Positions 12,901-23,600 of a stretch of 64,000 nt of DNA are shown piece after piece. Origin of the DNA: Ascidia mentula (Eukaryota > Chordata > Ascidiacea > Phlebobranchia > Ascidiidae); the NCBI GenBank assembly GCA_947561715.1, contig OX387203.1, positions 7,626,001 to 7,690,000 of the forward strand, in the 5' to 3' direction. Made by a program: the position numbers and the translations under genes. Under the pieces are notes generated by a model. That model worked only from the letters and a program-made list of their open reading frames with translations, did not search any database and was not told the DNA's origin. Position 1 is the stretch's first letter. Each line of letters begins with the position of its first letter.

Positions 12901-15497
12901 AACAGGAACAACAAATATAATCCGACCCAATATTCTGATGTTGGTCACTTCCCTATGTTTAACAAGGAAGCCCTGTTTGACGACGACGATGGTTTTGCTG
13001 ATGGTTGGTGAAATTTCCTTCATTTAGCCCAGTTTGTTTATTGGTGTCATTGAGATATCGTTTATTGTTGAAATTTACAGCACTTATATGTGGATATTTT
13101 TTTTCTCTTCCCTTTATATGTGGATAATTTTTTTCGACTTGAGAGGTAAAAGCGAAAAAATGACTTCAAAAAACTCCTTTTCATAGAAATCTCACTCTCA
13201 GAGCCAGATAGCAACATCGGCGAAGTGGCAAAGGCGCTATCTACCGGCGACAAACAGCGCGCTTTGGACGACCTTTCGAGGGCGCTAAGGAGCAGCGACG
13301 CCATGGACGGCATCGTCGCTTCCCAACAAGTGATTCAATGGGATTTGCACTTTAACACCATTCTTTCCGGGGTGTTAGAGATACTCAGAACGGGAAACGT
13401 AAGTATCAGAATAGTGTATTGTCAGAAAAAGGGGGGTTGCAATAACGGAAGTTATGAATATGTTGGCAGTGAAGCAATGCGGTTTTGTATGCGTGTAGAT
13501 AATGTTGATGTCATTGAGTATGATGTAAGTGCTCTATGGAGATGTAGTATTACCGAAAGCATGATTAGTTTTATTATAATAGGTGTTTGTTGTTGTATAC
13601 TGTGGTTTTCAATCAGCTGCAGTCAAAATTGCAACAAAACGTCTCATGGAAATACTTTTCCCCCAAAAAGCACAATATCGAACAGTGGGATCTTTTAGTA
13701 TTGCAAAACTACGCGTATAGTAATTTGAACAAGAAACCCAAAGCTAACATGCTAGACATAGAGCAGACGTATCGAACAACGCAGTGTACATCATCAGTGC
13801 TAACTATAATTATACTTATTTGTAAATTACTTCACTTAAGGTTTTTGCCCCCAAAAACTACACGTATATTCGTTTGTAAGTTGGTTCCTCCACTAATCGT
13901 TATCCTCTGTTATTTTTCTGTAGTCGGAGTTGCGAATTACGTCACTCACCGTTTTAAGAGAAATGCTTCGTCATCTTTCCAACCGTTTCAAGAGCTTCGC
14001 CGAAATCACCATTATCCATGTACTTGAAGCCCACAAGGACGATACTTCGAAGGTATAAACCATCCTATATTTTTTCGTACTGTTAATGGTGATAGACAGT
14101 GTGCCATTTTTGCTGTGCACTATCTATCAGGTGTCAAACATGCGTAACTTTTTTTATGGATGATGCTTTTAAAACCTGTTGGCAAAAAAACTTGACTGAA
14201 CAACGTGGAATTTAAAACAACATACAACTTGTCCAAGCTTCGAAAATATTTGCTACTTTTCTGGGCGAAAATCAGTCCGCGTGTCACTTCTAGGCCTTAC
14301 CATGTCAATAGCTTTACCATTGTTAAACCAATAATTATCGTATCATAATGGATCTTAACAACGTCATAATGGTATTGACCAGGTTGTAAAAGCGGCAGAA
14401 GAGACGGCAGGAGCACTGTGTTCTACCCTTCCACCAATCCTATGCGTAAACGTACTCAGCCCTCTGACAACGTCGCTGGGCGGCGCAGGCGCTCATGCGT
14501 GTCTTCGTATGCTCACGGGCGCCATCAACCGGTGTTCGGCGGATGAACTTAACTCCCAACTGGTGGCGGGCATTGTCCCCGGCGTGTTAAAGGTATGTGC
14601 AAAGCAGCATTGGGTAAGCACTAGACCCATATACTGAGCAGAAAACCTGATCGGGATTCGTGCCTAGGATATCCTGGGTTCAAATCACAGTGTGGAAAAA
14701 AATGTATTGTTGTCAGGCTGTTCAAGCTTTAGTTGTTGCAACAATATCCACAAAACTGTGTTCAGACACCTAGTCGTTATAATTTCAGTCCGTATGCGTC
14801 TATGCTTACGTTTTAAGAAATCCTCGCTCTTTTCAACACAAAAACTGCATTGAATGTCTACTGTGGAACACAGAGCTAGTTTTTTTGTAAATGTAGTGCT
14901 GTTTCAGACCAAGGTTCTTGATATTCGACTTATAATTCAAATTTATCAAGTGAATAAACTTTATGTTCTGATTGCAGTGTTACGACAATACGGAAAGCGG
15001 GATCCGCAAAGCTGCTGTATTTTGCCTCGTCGCGCTTCACCGCGTAATCGGCGATGAGGAACTGAAAACGCATCTTTCTTCTCTTTCCGGTCCAAAGGTG
15101 AGACAGAAAAAATATTCACTCGCTCTTTTCAGTTGGTTACAAAATTAGGCTACAATTATTTCCTATACAAACGCACATCTGTATAAAGTTGGGACTAAAT
15201 GTGATGCATAATGCACCTCTAGCAATTTGCAATGGTGTTTTGTTAATCATCAAGTTAAGGTAAACTCTATGACCTATAATATATATAATTGCTTGCAGAA
15301 GAGTAACAATGCAGATAATCTGATATATTATTGCAGCTACAATAGTTGTATAACATGGTGGTGAAAATGTAAGGACATGGCGTCATTGTATTGAAAATCA
15401 TGCCTAAATTTCCATGTTTTCATTCCTGCAGAAGCGACTGCTGCAGCTGTACATCGAAAGATCGCAGGCCAACGCGCCGCGAAACACAGATGTGTGA
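959..15497 (+). CDS. CLASP: CLASP (cytoplasmic linker-associated protein), C-terminal ~1,060 residues; 5' end outside window
   Basis: CLASPs bind microtubule plus ends and promote rescue and pausing at the cell cortex, kinetochores and spindle. Exons: 959-1063, 1455-1967, 2210-2233, 3083-3202, 3913-4113, (optional 4533-4799), 5613-5705, 6595-6689, 6969-7081, 7443-7580, 7821-7884, 9249-9412, 9770-9848, 10173-10316, 10871-11011, 11488-11603, 12262-12388, 12461-12550, 12892-13003, 13187-13398, 13924-14052, 14383-14592, 14978-15097, 15432-15497. All joins keep frame and use GT-AG. The first exons encode a Ser/Arg/Pro-rich linker with SxIP motifs (RRSRIPVS in 3913-4113, PSRIPRSE in 5613-5705), which in the family bind EB1. 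Exons 7443-11011 encode the middle TOG domain (LLTQLLKKMGADLLGSVQ, ITWTTEPKS, LPKTFQDGA). Exons 13187-15497 encode the C-terminal TOG/CLIP-binding domain (VLEAHKD, RKAAVFCLVALH, LLQLYIERSQ). Identity is by remembered similarity to vertebrate CLASP1/2. A single copy here cannot be assigned to CLASP1 or CLASP2. Confidence 0.93.
4533..4799 (+). CDS. CLASP: Possible alternative CLASP linker exon
   Basis: An open frame in the CLASP linker fits between phase-1 neighbours. It starts after GACGTAG at 4532 and ends before a GTATTC donor at 4800; a second donor, GTGCCG at 4683, would give a 150-nt version. Both lengths are multiples of three. The encoded residues are rich in Arg, Ser, Thr and Pro (RRRMSLPSTPS, TPTRRNRRHSTSS) like the adjacent linker, and GC is well above the flanking intron. 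The acceptor has a poor pyrimidine tract and both donors are weak, so this could be a cassette exon or not be spliced at all. Confidence 0.4.
10495..10628 (+). mobile_element. Short inverted-repeat element carrying a hammerhead ribozyme
   Basis: The ends form a 27-bp inverted repeat with one mismatch (10495-10521 against 10602-10628). The right end contains a complete hammerhead; the left end has only the stem I and stem III part of the opposite-strand ribozyme. The element lies in the CLASP intron between exons 10173-10316 and 10871-11011. No open reading frame is carried. The motif beginning TGCCTGCTAG at 10526 recurs at 10741, so the ribozyme module is present as a head-to-tail pair. Confidence 0.75.
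10565..10624 (+). ncRNA. Type I hammerhead ribozyme (near-consensus)
   Basis: Stem I is AGCUGCA (10565-10571) paired with UGCAGCU (10618-10624). The core CUGAUGA is at 10572-10578. Stem II is GACC/GGUC with a 5-nt loop, followed by GAA (10592-10594). Stem III is GCAG/CUGU, extended by an inner GUG/CAC. C17 is 10617, so cleavage is predicted between 10617 and 10618. The only departure from consensus is G in place of A at position 15.1, giving a G-U wobble beside the cleavage site, which may slow cleavage. It is in the sense direction within CLASP. Confidence 0.8.
10781..10838 (+). ncRNA. Second hammerhead copy in tandem, partly decayed
   Basis: The core reads CUGACGA (10788-10794; position 7 is variable in hammerheads), then stem II GACC/GGUC, then GAA and ACAG. 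The 3' half of stem III and stem I are degraded (CCCUUUUC then CGCAG). By alignment with the first copy the cleavage position is 10830/10831, about 213 nt after that of the first copy. It is in the same orientation and the same CLASP intron. Confidence 0.6.
12049..12097 (-). ncRNA. Decayed hammerhead copy
   Basis: On the minus strand the order is CUGCA, core CUGAUGA, a mutated stem II (AACC against GAUC), GAA, ACAG, the UGGCCAU loop, CUGU, C, UGCAG. The catalytic core and stem III are intact, but stem II has two mismatches in four. It lies antisense in a CLASP intron. Confidence 0.55.
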
Positions 15498-16345
15498 GAA
15501 CCGGCGAAACAAAATTAGAACTCTCCACAAACCCGAAGTAACGACGACTCCACAACCGCATTTCGCACTTTATTATCCACAAAACGGCGCAAACACGAAA
15601 ATTTCGGCGCCGAAGCATTTTTTTCTACACTATTTTTATCGCACGCTTCGCTGGTGATGACGTCATCTTCGATCGGTGTTTACGTCACAATGAACTTCGC
15701 GTGCGTTTCCTTCTTACACGTAGCCAGTTGCTCTTCCACGATCAAGAAAACGCCGCTGCTTGCAGCGGGAATTCACCTTTCAGCGCTCACATGATACAAA
15801 CTCACGATGATCACGTCGTGAAACCCCCACGCTTTTGGGGCGTTTAGTTGCAAAGGTACCACCACCTGGAACCCACAACGCATGCGCTCTTGCCATACGC
15901 CGCCGTGGTCGTCGTTGTGGCGTCATTAAAGTGACGTCATCGTTGCCAGGTGACGGACGATGACGTCACAAAAAGTTCTTCCGTACCCGAATGAACGATA
16001 CTCGCATGGTGCCCCTTCTATGAATTGCATTTTTTGAGTTTTTTTCTACAACCGATTTCACGAAAGTGTTTCCCGAGATATTTTTTCCAGGCCCAGTGTT
16101 TCCCGAAAAATTAGTAGAGGGCCTCTTGTGTTAGCAACAACCGCTGACGCTGGAACCAATGTTGCAAGTCGAGTAGGGTGATAGTGTACGACGTTCCTCC
16201 GCCAGAATGTGTGGAAGATTTACACCCCGACAAAGACAACGTCAACCAGCAAAACGATTTAAATTTTTTTTGTGACGTGTTTTTTGTTTTTTATTCGTTA
16301 TCCCGTCGTCTGCTTCAAAATAAAACAAAGCGGAAATATTTGGTG
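15498..16345 (+). other. CLASP: CLASP 3' UTR
   Basis: The stretch runs from the TGA at 15495-15497 to just past an AATAAA at 16319-16324. It contains three perfect TGACGTCA palindromes (15658, 15932, 15961). Open frames inside it, such as 16178-16432, have no homology that I recognise. Confidence 0.55.
16319..16324 (+). terminator. CLASP polyadenylation signal
   Basis: An AATAAA hexamer lies about 820 bp after the CLASP stop codon and is the first consensus signal on this strand downstream of the gene. Confidence 0.5.
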
Positions 16346-16662
16346 ACAATTTTTGTGATTCGTAGAGCATTCCGACCTTGCTTGCTGCTACAGGGGGTCT
16401 CACTGCGGTATTATATATCACCGCTGCTATAATTTCAAATTATCTGCTGTATATGCCATATCCATCCATATTTCCAATATAGTCGCCCATCAGCTGTCAA
16501 TATCGCGATATAGCCACTAGTATCGGTTACTTTTAGCACTTAGGGTCCACTATTACCAGGGTTAACGCTCCTTTACTTGCGTTGTATAGCGGAACACTAA
16601 AAACTAGTTGTCCCTCTGGAATGGAAAAGTCTTGTTTCTTAGCAAAATTCACTGCTTCTACG

Positions 16663-16826
16663 GGCTAGCCTACTGATCCCTGAACAGCAATTTCAATTGA
16701 GTGTCCATTCGTTTGATTGTTTGGTATACAATCAAAACAACTTAAAGTTATGTACAGTTATCATTGCATTGAGTTGCAAGCAAATATAACGTTTGAAGTT
16801 GCTGTTCAGGGATCAGTAGGCTAACC
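16663..16826. mobile_element. MITE-like element with 34-bp terminal inverted repeats
   Basis: The 34 bases from 16663 (GGCTAGCCTACTGATCCCTG onward) match the reverse complement of the bases ending at 16826 with two mismatches. The 164-bp unit has no coding capacity, as expected for a non-autonomous DNA element. The superfamily is not clear from the ends, and I see no convincing target duplication. Confidence 0.65.
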
Positions 16827-17695
16827 TGGAGAATGACGAGTTCGTGTTGGTTGGGTAACAATCAATTGGGCTTTTAACTAAGGGCAGCACCGACATTTGG
16901 GCTTGATCAATGCTGCGCTGCAAGTAAGCGCTTATGGACATATCACATAGCCTGGGCATTTAACAAGTCAGTAACTATTTTAACACAACCGACTTCGAAA
17001 AAAAATATTCAAAACAACGGAACTATCACGGTTGCGCAGAGTATCGAAAATACGGTTTGACCGTTAAGTTTTGATTGCTGACAAACGGCCCCCAGGGACT
17101 GTTGAACACTTCCAATAGTTTTTCCCACTCGAAGCCCAGTCTCAAGTAAAGTGTAGCGCAAACATACGAACCCTTACAACACACCGCCACGCAACCGCCG
17201 TTGCCTGGAAACGAACGGTTGTATTAACTCCAAAGCAAGGCGAATTCCGCCGTTGCTTAAGTGACAGCTTCAGCCACTCCACGGTTCTCGTAAATGCTGG
17301 AGGTTGTCACGCTTAAACCATTCCAAGAGCTTTTGTCCCAACATGTTGCTTAGTTTCGAAAGTCTGAAGTAATATCAAGTATAAGAAAAAGCGTGTAAAT
17401 TAACTCAATCCCGAGTCTTCAGTGAAGACTGAGGTGAAGGATGGGGACTGCGTTGGGCCTCTGGATTGACCAGTGATATGCAGAAGGTAACATATATGTT
17501 ATGTATATTGAAATAAGTGCGACTTCAATTAGGATAAGCATTAAAGATGTACTTTTGCTTGTAAAGCAATTGCTAATTAAAAAAATACATGTGTGAACAA
17601 TAGAGCCGATATATTTAGTTCAGTTTGTTATAGCTACCACTAAGTGGAAGTTTCATTTGACTTTTTAGCTGGCAAGATCATCATACAGTCACCAA

Positions 17696-17740
17696 AGCTG
17701 CACTGATGAGACCTTCTATAGGTCGAAAGCGTGCAACTCA
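17696..17740 (+). ncRNA. Truncated hammerhead copy
   Basis: AGCUGCA, CUGAUGA, GACC, a 7-nt loop, GGUC and GAA are present, but stem III and the 3' strand of stem I are replaced by unrelated sequence, so it should not cleave. The upstream flank (GGCAAGATCATCATACAGTC) matches the flanks of the copies at 32888 and 23255, which defines a subfamily. Confidence 0.5.
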
Positions 17741-18739
17741 CTTTACGTTATTTTCACCATTGACAGATCAAATTAACGTCCTTCTTTGGTGTAATTGTGG
17801 CGAGAAAGATCAAGCAACATCGCTGATCTTTCTTTTTTAACAGCTAGTTCGATTGTAACCTGTGATTCACGTGCTTTTATTGCAAAGCGTGAAACTCCGT
17901 AGCTCCCCTTGGAGTAATCACGAAGCCCCAACGGAATTTCGCTTGGCTCTACCGTCCAACGTGCATTGCTGAAATTAAGCTTGCGTTTAGTTTTCACAGG
18001 AAAGGCCGTGTAATGCAATTGACGTGTGACTTTCACCCATTGAGCCGAAAGACAGGTTGTACGTTTTATGTGAAGGAGCGCCCTCTCTGTAGTCGGAACC
18101 CTACCAACAGTGTGGTCATCCGCCAAAGCCGCTTAACCCAAACAAATGCCTTTAATATTCATTATTCAGTGAGGTTACGAACCAACCTACTGATATGAAC
18201 TCTGTCATGTTTGCGACTATCTGTTGGCCTTGTCAGATGTTATTGTTTATTGATGGCATTGACAGGATTGACGACCTTCAAAACATGCGCGCCGTTGTAA
18301 GTCGTGATAATTCGCAAATCGCCTCAAATTGGGGATAATGCACCGTCCATTTAATTAAACACATGTAACAATGAAAGTGAATCGATTATGCTTTGAGTCA
18401 ATCTACATCTTTTGCAAATCTTTTTCACAATAATTACCCTTTCATTTATACTGACGATGGTATGTGTCTGTGAGTTGTGTAGTTGACTTCAAGTCACTAA
18501 GTATCCAATATTTAAGCCCATATGGCTATTATTTGTAAATATTGTGCTCCCGTTGTATATTGATCATTGTGATATTATTTGTACTATGGACCGTGTGAAT
18601 TTGTATGGCATTTGAGTTCCATTACCAATTATCTGCAAGACTGGGCTCAAAAAACACAATTAGCAAAAAAAATCGAATCGTGTGCAAGTTTCGCATTTTG
18701 ATTTGCAACATGTGGAAAATTTGTTGTGTATTCAATGAG

Positions 18740-18799
18740 AGCTGCAGACAGGGTGTATACACGTACTGTTTCGACCTGTAAGGTCTCATCAGTGCAGCT
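18740..18799 (-). ncRNA. Type I hammerhead ribozyme (consensus, predicted active)
   Basis: On the minus strand, stem I is AGCUGCA (18799-18793) with UGCAGCU (18746-18740), a perfect 7-bp helix. The core CUGAUGA is at 18792-18786. Stem II is GACC/GGUC with loop UUACA. GAA is at 18772-18770. Stem III is ACAG/CUGU with an inner GUGU/ACAC. C17 is 18747, so cleavage falls between 18747 and 18746. Every conserved core base is present. It is on the GnRH gene's strand, about 670 bp beyond that gene's poly(A) signal. Confidence 0.85.
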
Positions 18800-19472
18800 G
18801 TCATTGATTATTATGGCTCTTTTGCGCATATAATATGTTGTGTATTGTTTGACAGATACTTTGTATTGATACGTACACGAGTGGTTATGGCGTGTGTAGA
18901 ACTAAACGCATTTTTTGGGCTTGCTTCCCCAGTAAAGTAGTTTATAGCGGAGATATTATTTCCACGCAGCCAGCTGAATTTACCTGCACCCAAGTAGTTG
19001 TAAAATATTAAGTTGCATTTGTTTTCCGTTGGAAATCGTTTGTATATAGTTGCCATTTGCATATACACTCAAGTAAAGAAGTGTTTGTACGTTGTTTTGG
19101 TTTTGTTTTTGCGTAATGCGATATATGTATGATTCGTTGGGGAGAATTTACAATAAAATCTCTTTAACTGCATCCATGAATTGTATGTTTTCTGTGTGAG
19201 ATTCAAAATTTTAGATTTATCTGACATTTAATATCCTATTTTTTCTTTTTAAAATAGACGAAAATTTGCCTCGTGCAGGAATATATTTGCAGGAAACTGT
19301 CATCATGACAAATTATTGCAATCTATACGTAGCCAGGGGGGCAGTCTTTAAACCTATTTTACGTTCCCACGTGTCGCGAATTAGTCCAATTAGAATCGGT
19401 GAAATCCTATTTACGAGAGTTGTAGCAACCCTAGAATAGAGTCCCTTGTTTTGTGCAAGAAAATCAACAAGT

Positions 19473-19478
19473 TTTATT
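19473..19478 (-). terminator. GnRH gene polyadenylation signal
   Basis: The plus-strand TTTATT reads AATAAA on the minus strand, about 275 bp after the GnRH stop codon. Confidence 0.5.
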
Positions 19479-19752
19479 GAGTGCAGCACAAAAACGATAA
19501 AAGCACAACAGCAAGTGACGAAACTCGTGAATTACGTGTACAAGTAGAGAGTCGTTCATTGGAAAGTGATTTTGGCTCCACAAGTTGACTACAGCAGACC
19601 GAATTATAAATTGCTGGCATGAATAGAAAGTTTCCTAAATAGCGACCAAAAAACGCGACCTCAGTTATGTTTTACAAGGCCACGGTACAAAGTGGTTTAA
19701 TCACAATGACAACAATGATGTCGGTGGTCAAGTCGATCGGTTCGTGCTCTTT

Positions 19753-20661
19753 TCAATGCTGGATCTCGGATTCACTCTCGGCTTTTTCTATTGGCTCTCT
19801 GCTTGTCGGCTTCGGTTGTTCTATACGGAAAACTGCTTCTCTCATTCCACCGTCGCGTTTAATGCGGTGCCCGCTCTCGTCAAAGTCGCTCAGATCGACG
19901 CTGCGTTTGCCGCCAGGAGATAACCCAGTACTCCAATGCTGCCTTTTCTGTATTGTGTGCTGCTCGCTGTTTTGTGGTTTTTCAACCTCTGCGTGATTTT
20001 CCATCTCGCTCTGTTGCATCCGCTTGCCGCCAGGCCTGTAATGAAAGCTCCAATGTTGTCTGGACAGTGGGGAGCCTTCCCATTCCACGTCACTCTTGTC
20101 ATTACCATTTGGTACGTCATGTTTAAGAAGACTTTGTAATTCCTGGATGAAGAGTGCCGGATCAATGTCCACCCCGTTGACATTGACTTTTGCGTCCTTC
20201 TTGCCTCCAGGGCGCCAAAAATTGCTCCAGTGTTGGCGACCGGAATCTCGAAACACCATCGGCATGTCGTCTTGGTCCCTTCGGAACACCATTGGAACAT
20301 CGGCCGCTATCGCGTTGTTGCGCTTTCCTCCGGGTCTATACCGATCACTCCAGTGCTGACGAGTAGCTACGCGATTTTTCTCGTTCCATGCGCGGCTGTC
20401 ATCATTTTCTTGTCTCATCCAAGCACCCCAGAAATCTTCTTCCTCTTCTTGGTCTTCAGTGGTTTGTTCGGGCCAAAGTTTTGCCATTTCCTCTTCGTAA
20501 CGCTCCATGGCGCTTTTCTCGACCGCAGTGTTTTGCAGTTTAATTAATTGACGTAGAATTTCACGCTCGTCGAAACCGGGTTCGTTGACGTGAGCTGGAA
20601 AACTGGTTGCCGCCGCTAAACAGTACGCGACAATAGTGCAAGCAACAAAACCAGAATGCAT
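19753..20661 (-). CDS. Tunicate-type GnRH precursor with four decapeptides
   Basis: The 302-residue prepropeptide is encoded in one uninterrupted exon. I chose the ATG at 20661 because it opens a signal peptide (MHSGFVACTIVAYCLAAA); the frame runs 33 nt further up but without an ATG. A possible 3' splice site (CTACAG) lies 7 nt before the ATG. Four decapeptides are each followed by Gly and a dibasic site: QHWSDRYRPG (residues 102-111), QHWSNFWRPG (143-152), QHWSFHYRPG (202-211) and QHWSTGLSPG (241-250). The family's processing predicts pyroglutamate at the start and a C-terminal amide. The first three are preceded by a single Arg, the fourth by Lys-Arg. GnRH peptides control reproduction through G-protein-coupled receptors; ascidian precursors typically hold several variants. 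Acidic spacers (TTEDQEEEEDF) separate the peptides. I do not recall these four sequences from described species. Confidence 0.95.
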   Translation of the reverse strand: MHSGFVACTIVAYCLAAATSFPAHVNEPGFDEREILRQLIKLQNTAVEKSAMERYEEEMAKLWPEQTTEDQEEEEDFWGAWMRQENDDSRAWNEKNRVATRQHWSDRYRPGGKRNNAIAADVPMVFRRDQDDMPMVFRDSGRQHWSNFWRPGGKKDAKVNVNGVDIDPALFIQELQSLLKHDVPNGNDKSDVEWEGSPLSRQHWSFHYRPGGKRMQQSEMENHAEVEKPQNSEQHTIQKRQHWSTGLSPGGKRSVDLSDFDESGHRIKRDGGMREAVFRIEQPKPTSREPIEKAESESEIQH

Positions 20662-20699
20662 GATTATTCTGTAGGTCAAGTTCAATTTCGCCACTTACA

Positions 20700-23600
20700 G
20701 TTGTAAAAATCTGCAAACGAAAACGTATTTGATTTAACAGAAAAATTTCGTCGAAGAACAAAACCGATCGAAAAATTTGTGAATAAAGAAACGATGACTT
20801 TTGTTGTGACAATATTGGCAGATTTTTTTAATAAAAACAGTATGAATAAACGCTTTATCGCGACATTTTCGTATTGACGTTCGTTCATGTATAACTATTT
20901 TAACCAATAAACACACAAACTTTGTTGAACTAACTATCTGTGAAAACCCATCGTGCTGAACATAAATGTAAAGAAATCTTTAATTGTTATTTTGTTTAAA
21001 CTTACGATGCAAAAAACAGGAACTGGTTACCCATATGACAAGCCTTAATCTCAAAAACTGCCCTTCAAATTACATTATGACACCCAAAATCGCTGGACGC
21101 TGCCAAGCATATTACAATACAAAAACGCTCAATAAAATAAGATATTATTTCCAAATCGATGTCTCGGTTGCTATGTAACAGCCTTCATCGGGATGTACTC
21201 GTTTGCAGATACGTCCTAATGAAGGCATCTTCAACAGATGTTATCTTCAAAAAGCAACATAGGTTTTGTTCCGCCAGTCCGATCGCGATCATCGACAACT
21301 GGTAATGCTCCTTTCCCCGCTATTGTCCTGCTTATATAAGCTCAGAGCTCAAGCCGTTGAGCGATGGCTGCTGCCTCCCATAATTCGATTGCTGTATCCA
21401 ATGTGCCTTCGTTTTTCGGGTGCACCGCGCTTCGTAATTGGAGTTTTTGACTGACGCAAGGTATTACGCACATCCGTAGGGAGCAGGTCTCATCTCAAAC
21501 CCAGAGAAACAATGAACACATGGTATTGATATCAGAGGATTTGCCAAAATTGCCAAGTGTTTTTTTTTGTTATTTTCCAGTTGTCTCTCGATCAAAATAT
21601 TCTGCTGTTTTTTTTTCGAATCAACAACGGTGCAAAGTTTGTTTTTTGGAAATATTAGCCCTAAACATGCCGTTAAAACGCTTTGTCACTTATACCGACC
21701 ATGACACATAAATGTCATAAAAAAGTTTTAGGTCTTAACGAAACTGTACAGATTTATACAAAAGATTTATACGAAACTTTAAACATTCATAAGATGGATT
21801 TATACACAAAATCTTTATACCTTCCCCTGGCAAACAAAGAATTAATTTGTTTATAACCTGTATCATGTTTCGTAATTTCTTTTTTGCATCAACGAATTTA
21901 CAGACAAAATTGGGTCCAAACCGATATATGAACTTTCGTCTAGAGCCAATGCATTTGGATCTACGCCTATTTTTCTACACAAGGGAATGCAACGACAAGC
22001 GAAAAGCTTGTGGTAAATTAACAGGGATCACTGTGGCGTGGTGCAATGATTTTGCTTGTTTGTTTTATGTCGAGCACACGATGTGTTGAAGCACATTTGA
22101 TGGAAAAAACGTCAAATTAGTGTGTTTTTTTACTGTTAAAGCGCCTTATGCTGTTCTGTTGGTCGTCTTGTAATTTGTTTAGAACTGATTTGCGAGTTTT
22201 GAATAGATTATGACCCCCACACCCTTTAGATGTCGACACCAATTTAAATTAATTGGCGTCCAGGGTCATGACGTACTTTGAAACTGTGACGTAATCACAT
22301 CACACCCATCGGGGTTATTAGGAACTCTGGTACAAGTGTTAAAACTAATAATTGCTTTGACTGTAATTCTTTATATTGCAAGCGAACGAAAGCAAACAAG
22401 TAGTGTATTTTACTTATACAAGGGTCTTTTTGTACCTACATGGAAACATAATGTTGAAGTACTTTCCTATATTATCCCACATGGTAAAGTCAAGGGAAAA
22501 TTCAAAGTCAGCGGTCAAACTTTGCGACCGCCAAAGATTTGCTACAAGATATTTACAAACAGTATGTCTTTTACCATCAAAATTCAAACCGGGATTGAAA
22601 CCGCAATATAACGCAATTTTAATAATTATCAACTTCTACGGGAGGTTTGGTCTTTCACGGTGGAACACAACATTTGATTATTGCTGTGAAAACCTCATGA
22701 ATTGCTGGGTCACAACTCTTGTACGGTCTCTCCGCATGGTATGCGAAACGTAGGTAGAATTCATCATATACAATCTACGGTATCATTTTGTGCCAGAAGG
22801 TCATTAAAGATTGTATATAATGATATTTAATCCTGCCTGGTAATGAATTGCCAGTCATGCCATTGCATGAACATTATTGCGTTGTCCAACATTGTTTAAT
22901 GTGACTTTATTTAACAGCAGGTGCTTGCCCCTGTCATCGGAATATTGTGCTGTAAGCGAGGACGGTAAGAACTACCTTTCCAAAAAAATGTTGACAGGAA
23001 ATATCGTTGCTCCTTCCCCCATGGGAAAAGGTATTGATCCGGATCCAAACCGTATGAGTTGGATTGTCGTCAGAGTAGTCACTAATTGCGTTTCTCTGCG
23101 ACCCTTATGTTTTAGCGCTTATGCGCGAGTGGTGATGGTCATTGAGGTGATTCATTGTTTTTTCTCCAAATTTCGCATCCCATCCTTGTCCGACTACCTT
23201 TCACTAACTTGTTATTTTAAAGAGCATTATCTCATATATCATATATCATTCTTGAGCTGTATGCAGATGATCACTGTTTCGACCTATGAGCCCTCTTTAG
23301 TGCAGCTTGGTATGACTATTTTGACGATCTTGCCGGCCAAACGTCCAGACTCACAATTTATAATATTGACTCAATGTTTATTTTATTTTATTTATGATAA
23401 TCATTGTGTGGCCATTTTATTGCTTGCATGCAAACAACCTCCCAGTGCGACTGGCTGCTGCGAATCTACGACAGACTGTGATTCTCCGTGAGGAAATCAC
23501 CTTTACATGGGCGCCTGACTCGATAACTTTATGGTTTTATCGGTGCCCATGCCATTTTATTTCTTTGTATATTGTTCTTACGCGTGGTTGCATTTTTTGC

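Larger units (their letters stand above)
16346..19472. other. Spacer between CLASP and the GnRH gene
   Basis: The two genes converge on this AT-rich spacer. It holds a 164-bp inverted-repeat element (16663-16826), a decayed hammerhead (17696) and an intact one (18740). Apart from these I see no gene that I can support. Confidence 0.5.

Noticed and set aside
17773..18126. Minus-strand open frame of about 118 codons
   Set aside because: It lacks an ATG at its start, has no poly(A) signal nearby and shows no recognised motif; chance length for this window.
19667..20547. Plus-strand open frames opposite the GnRH precursor
   Set aside because: They are antisense shadows of the GnRH coding exon.
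22877..23491. 204-codon open frame
   Set aside because: It runs through a decayed hammerhead repeat, has no ATG at its start and no family resemblance.
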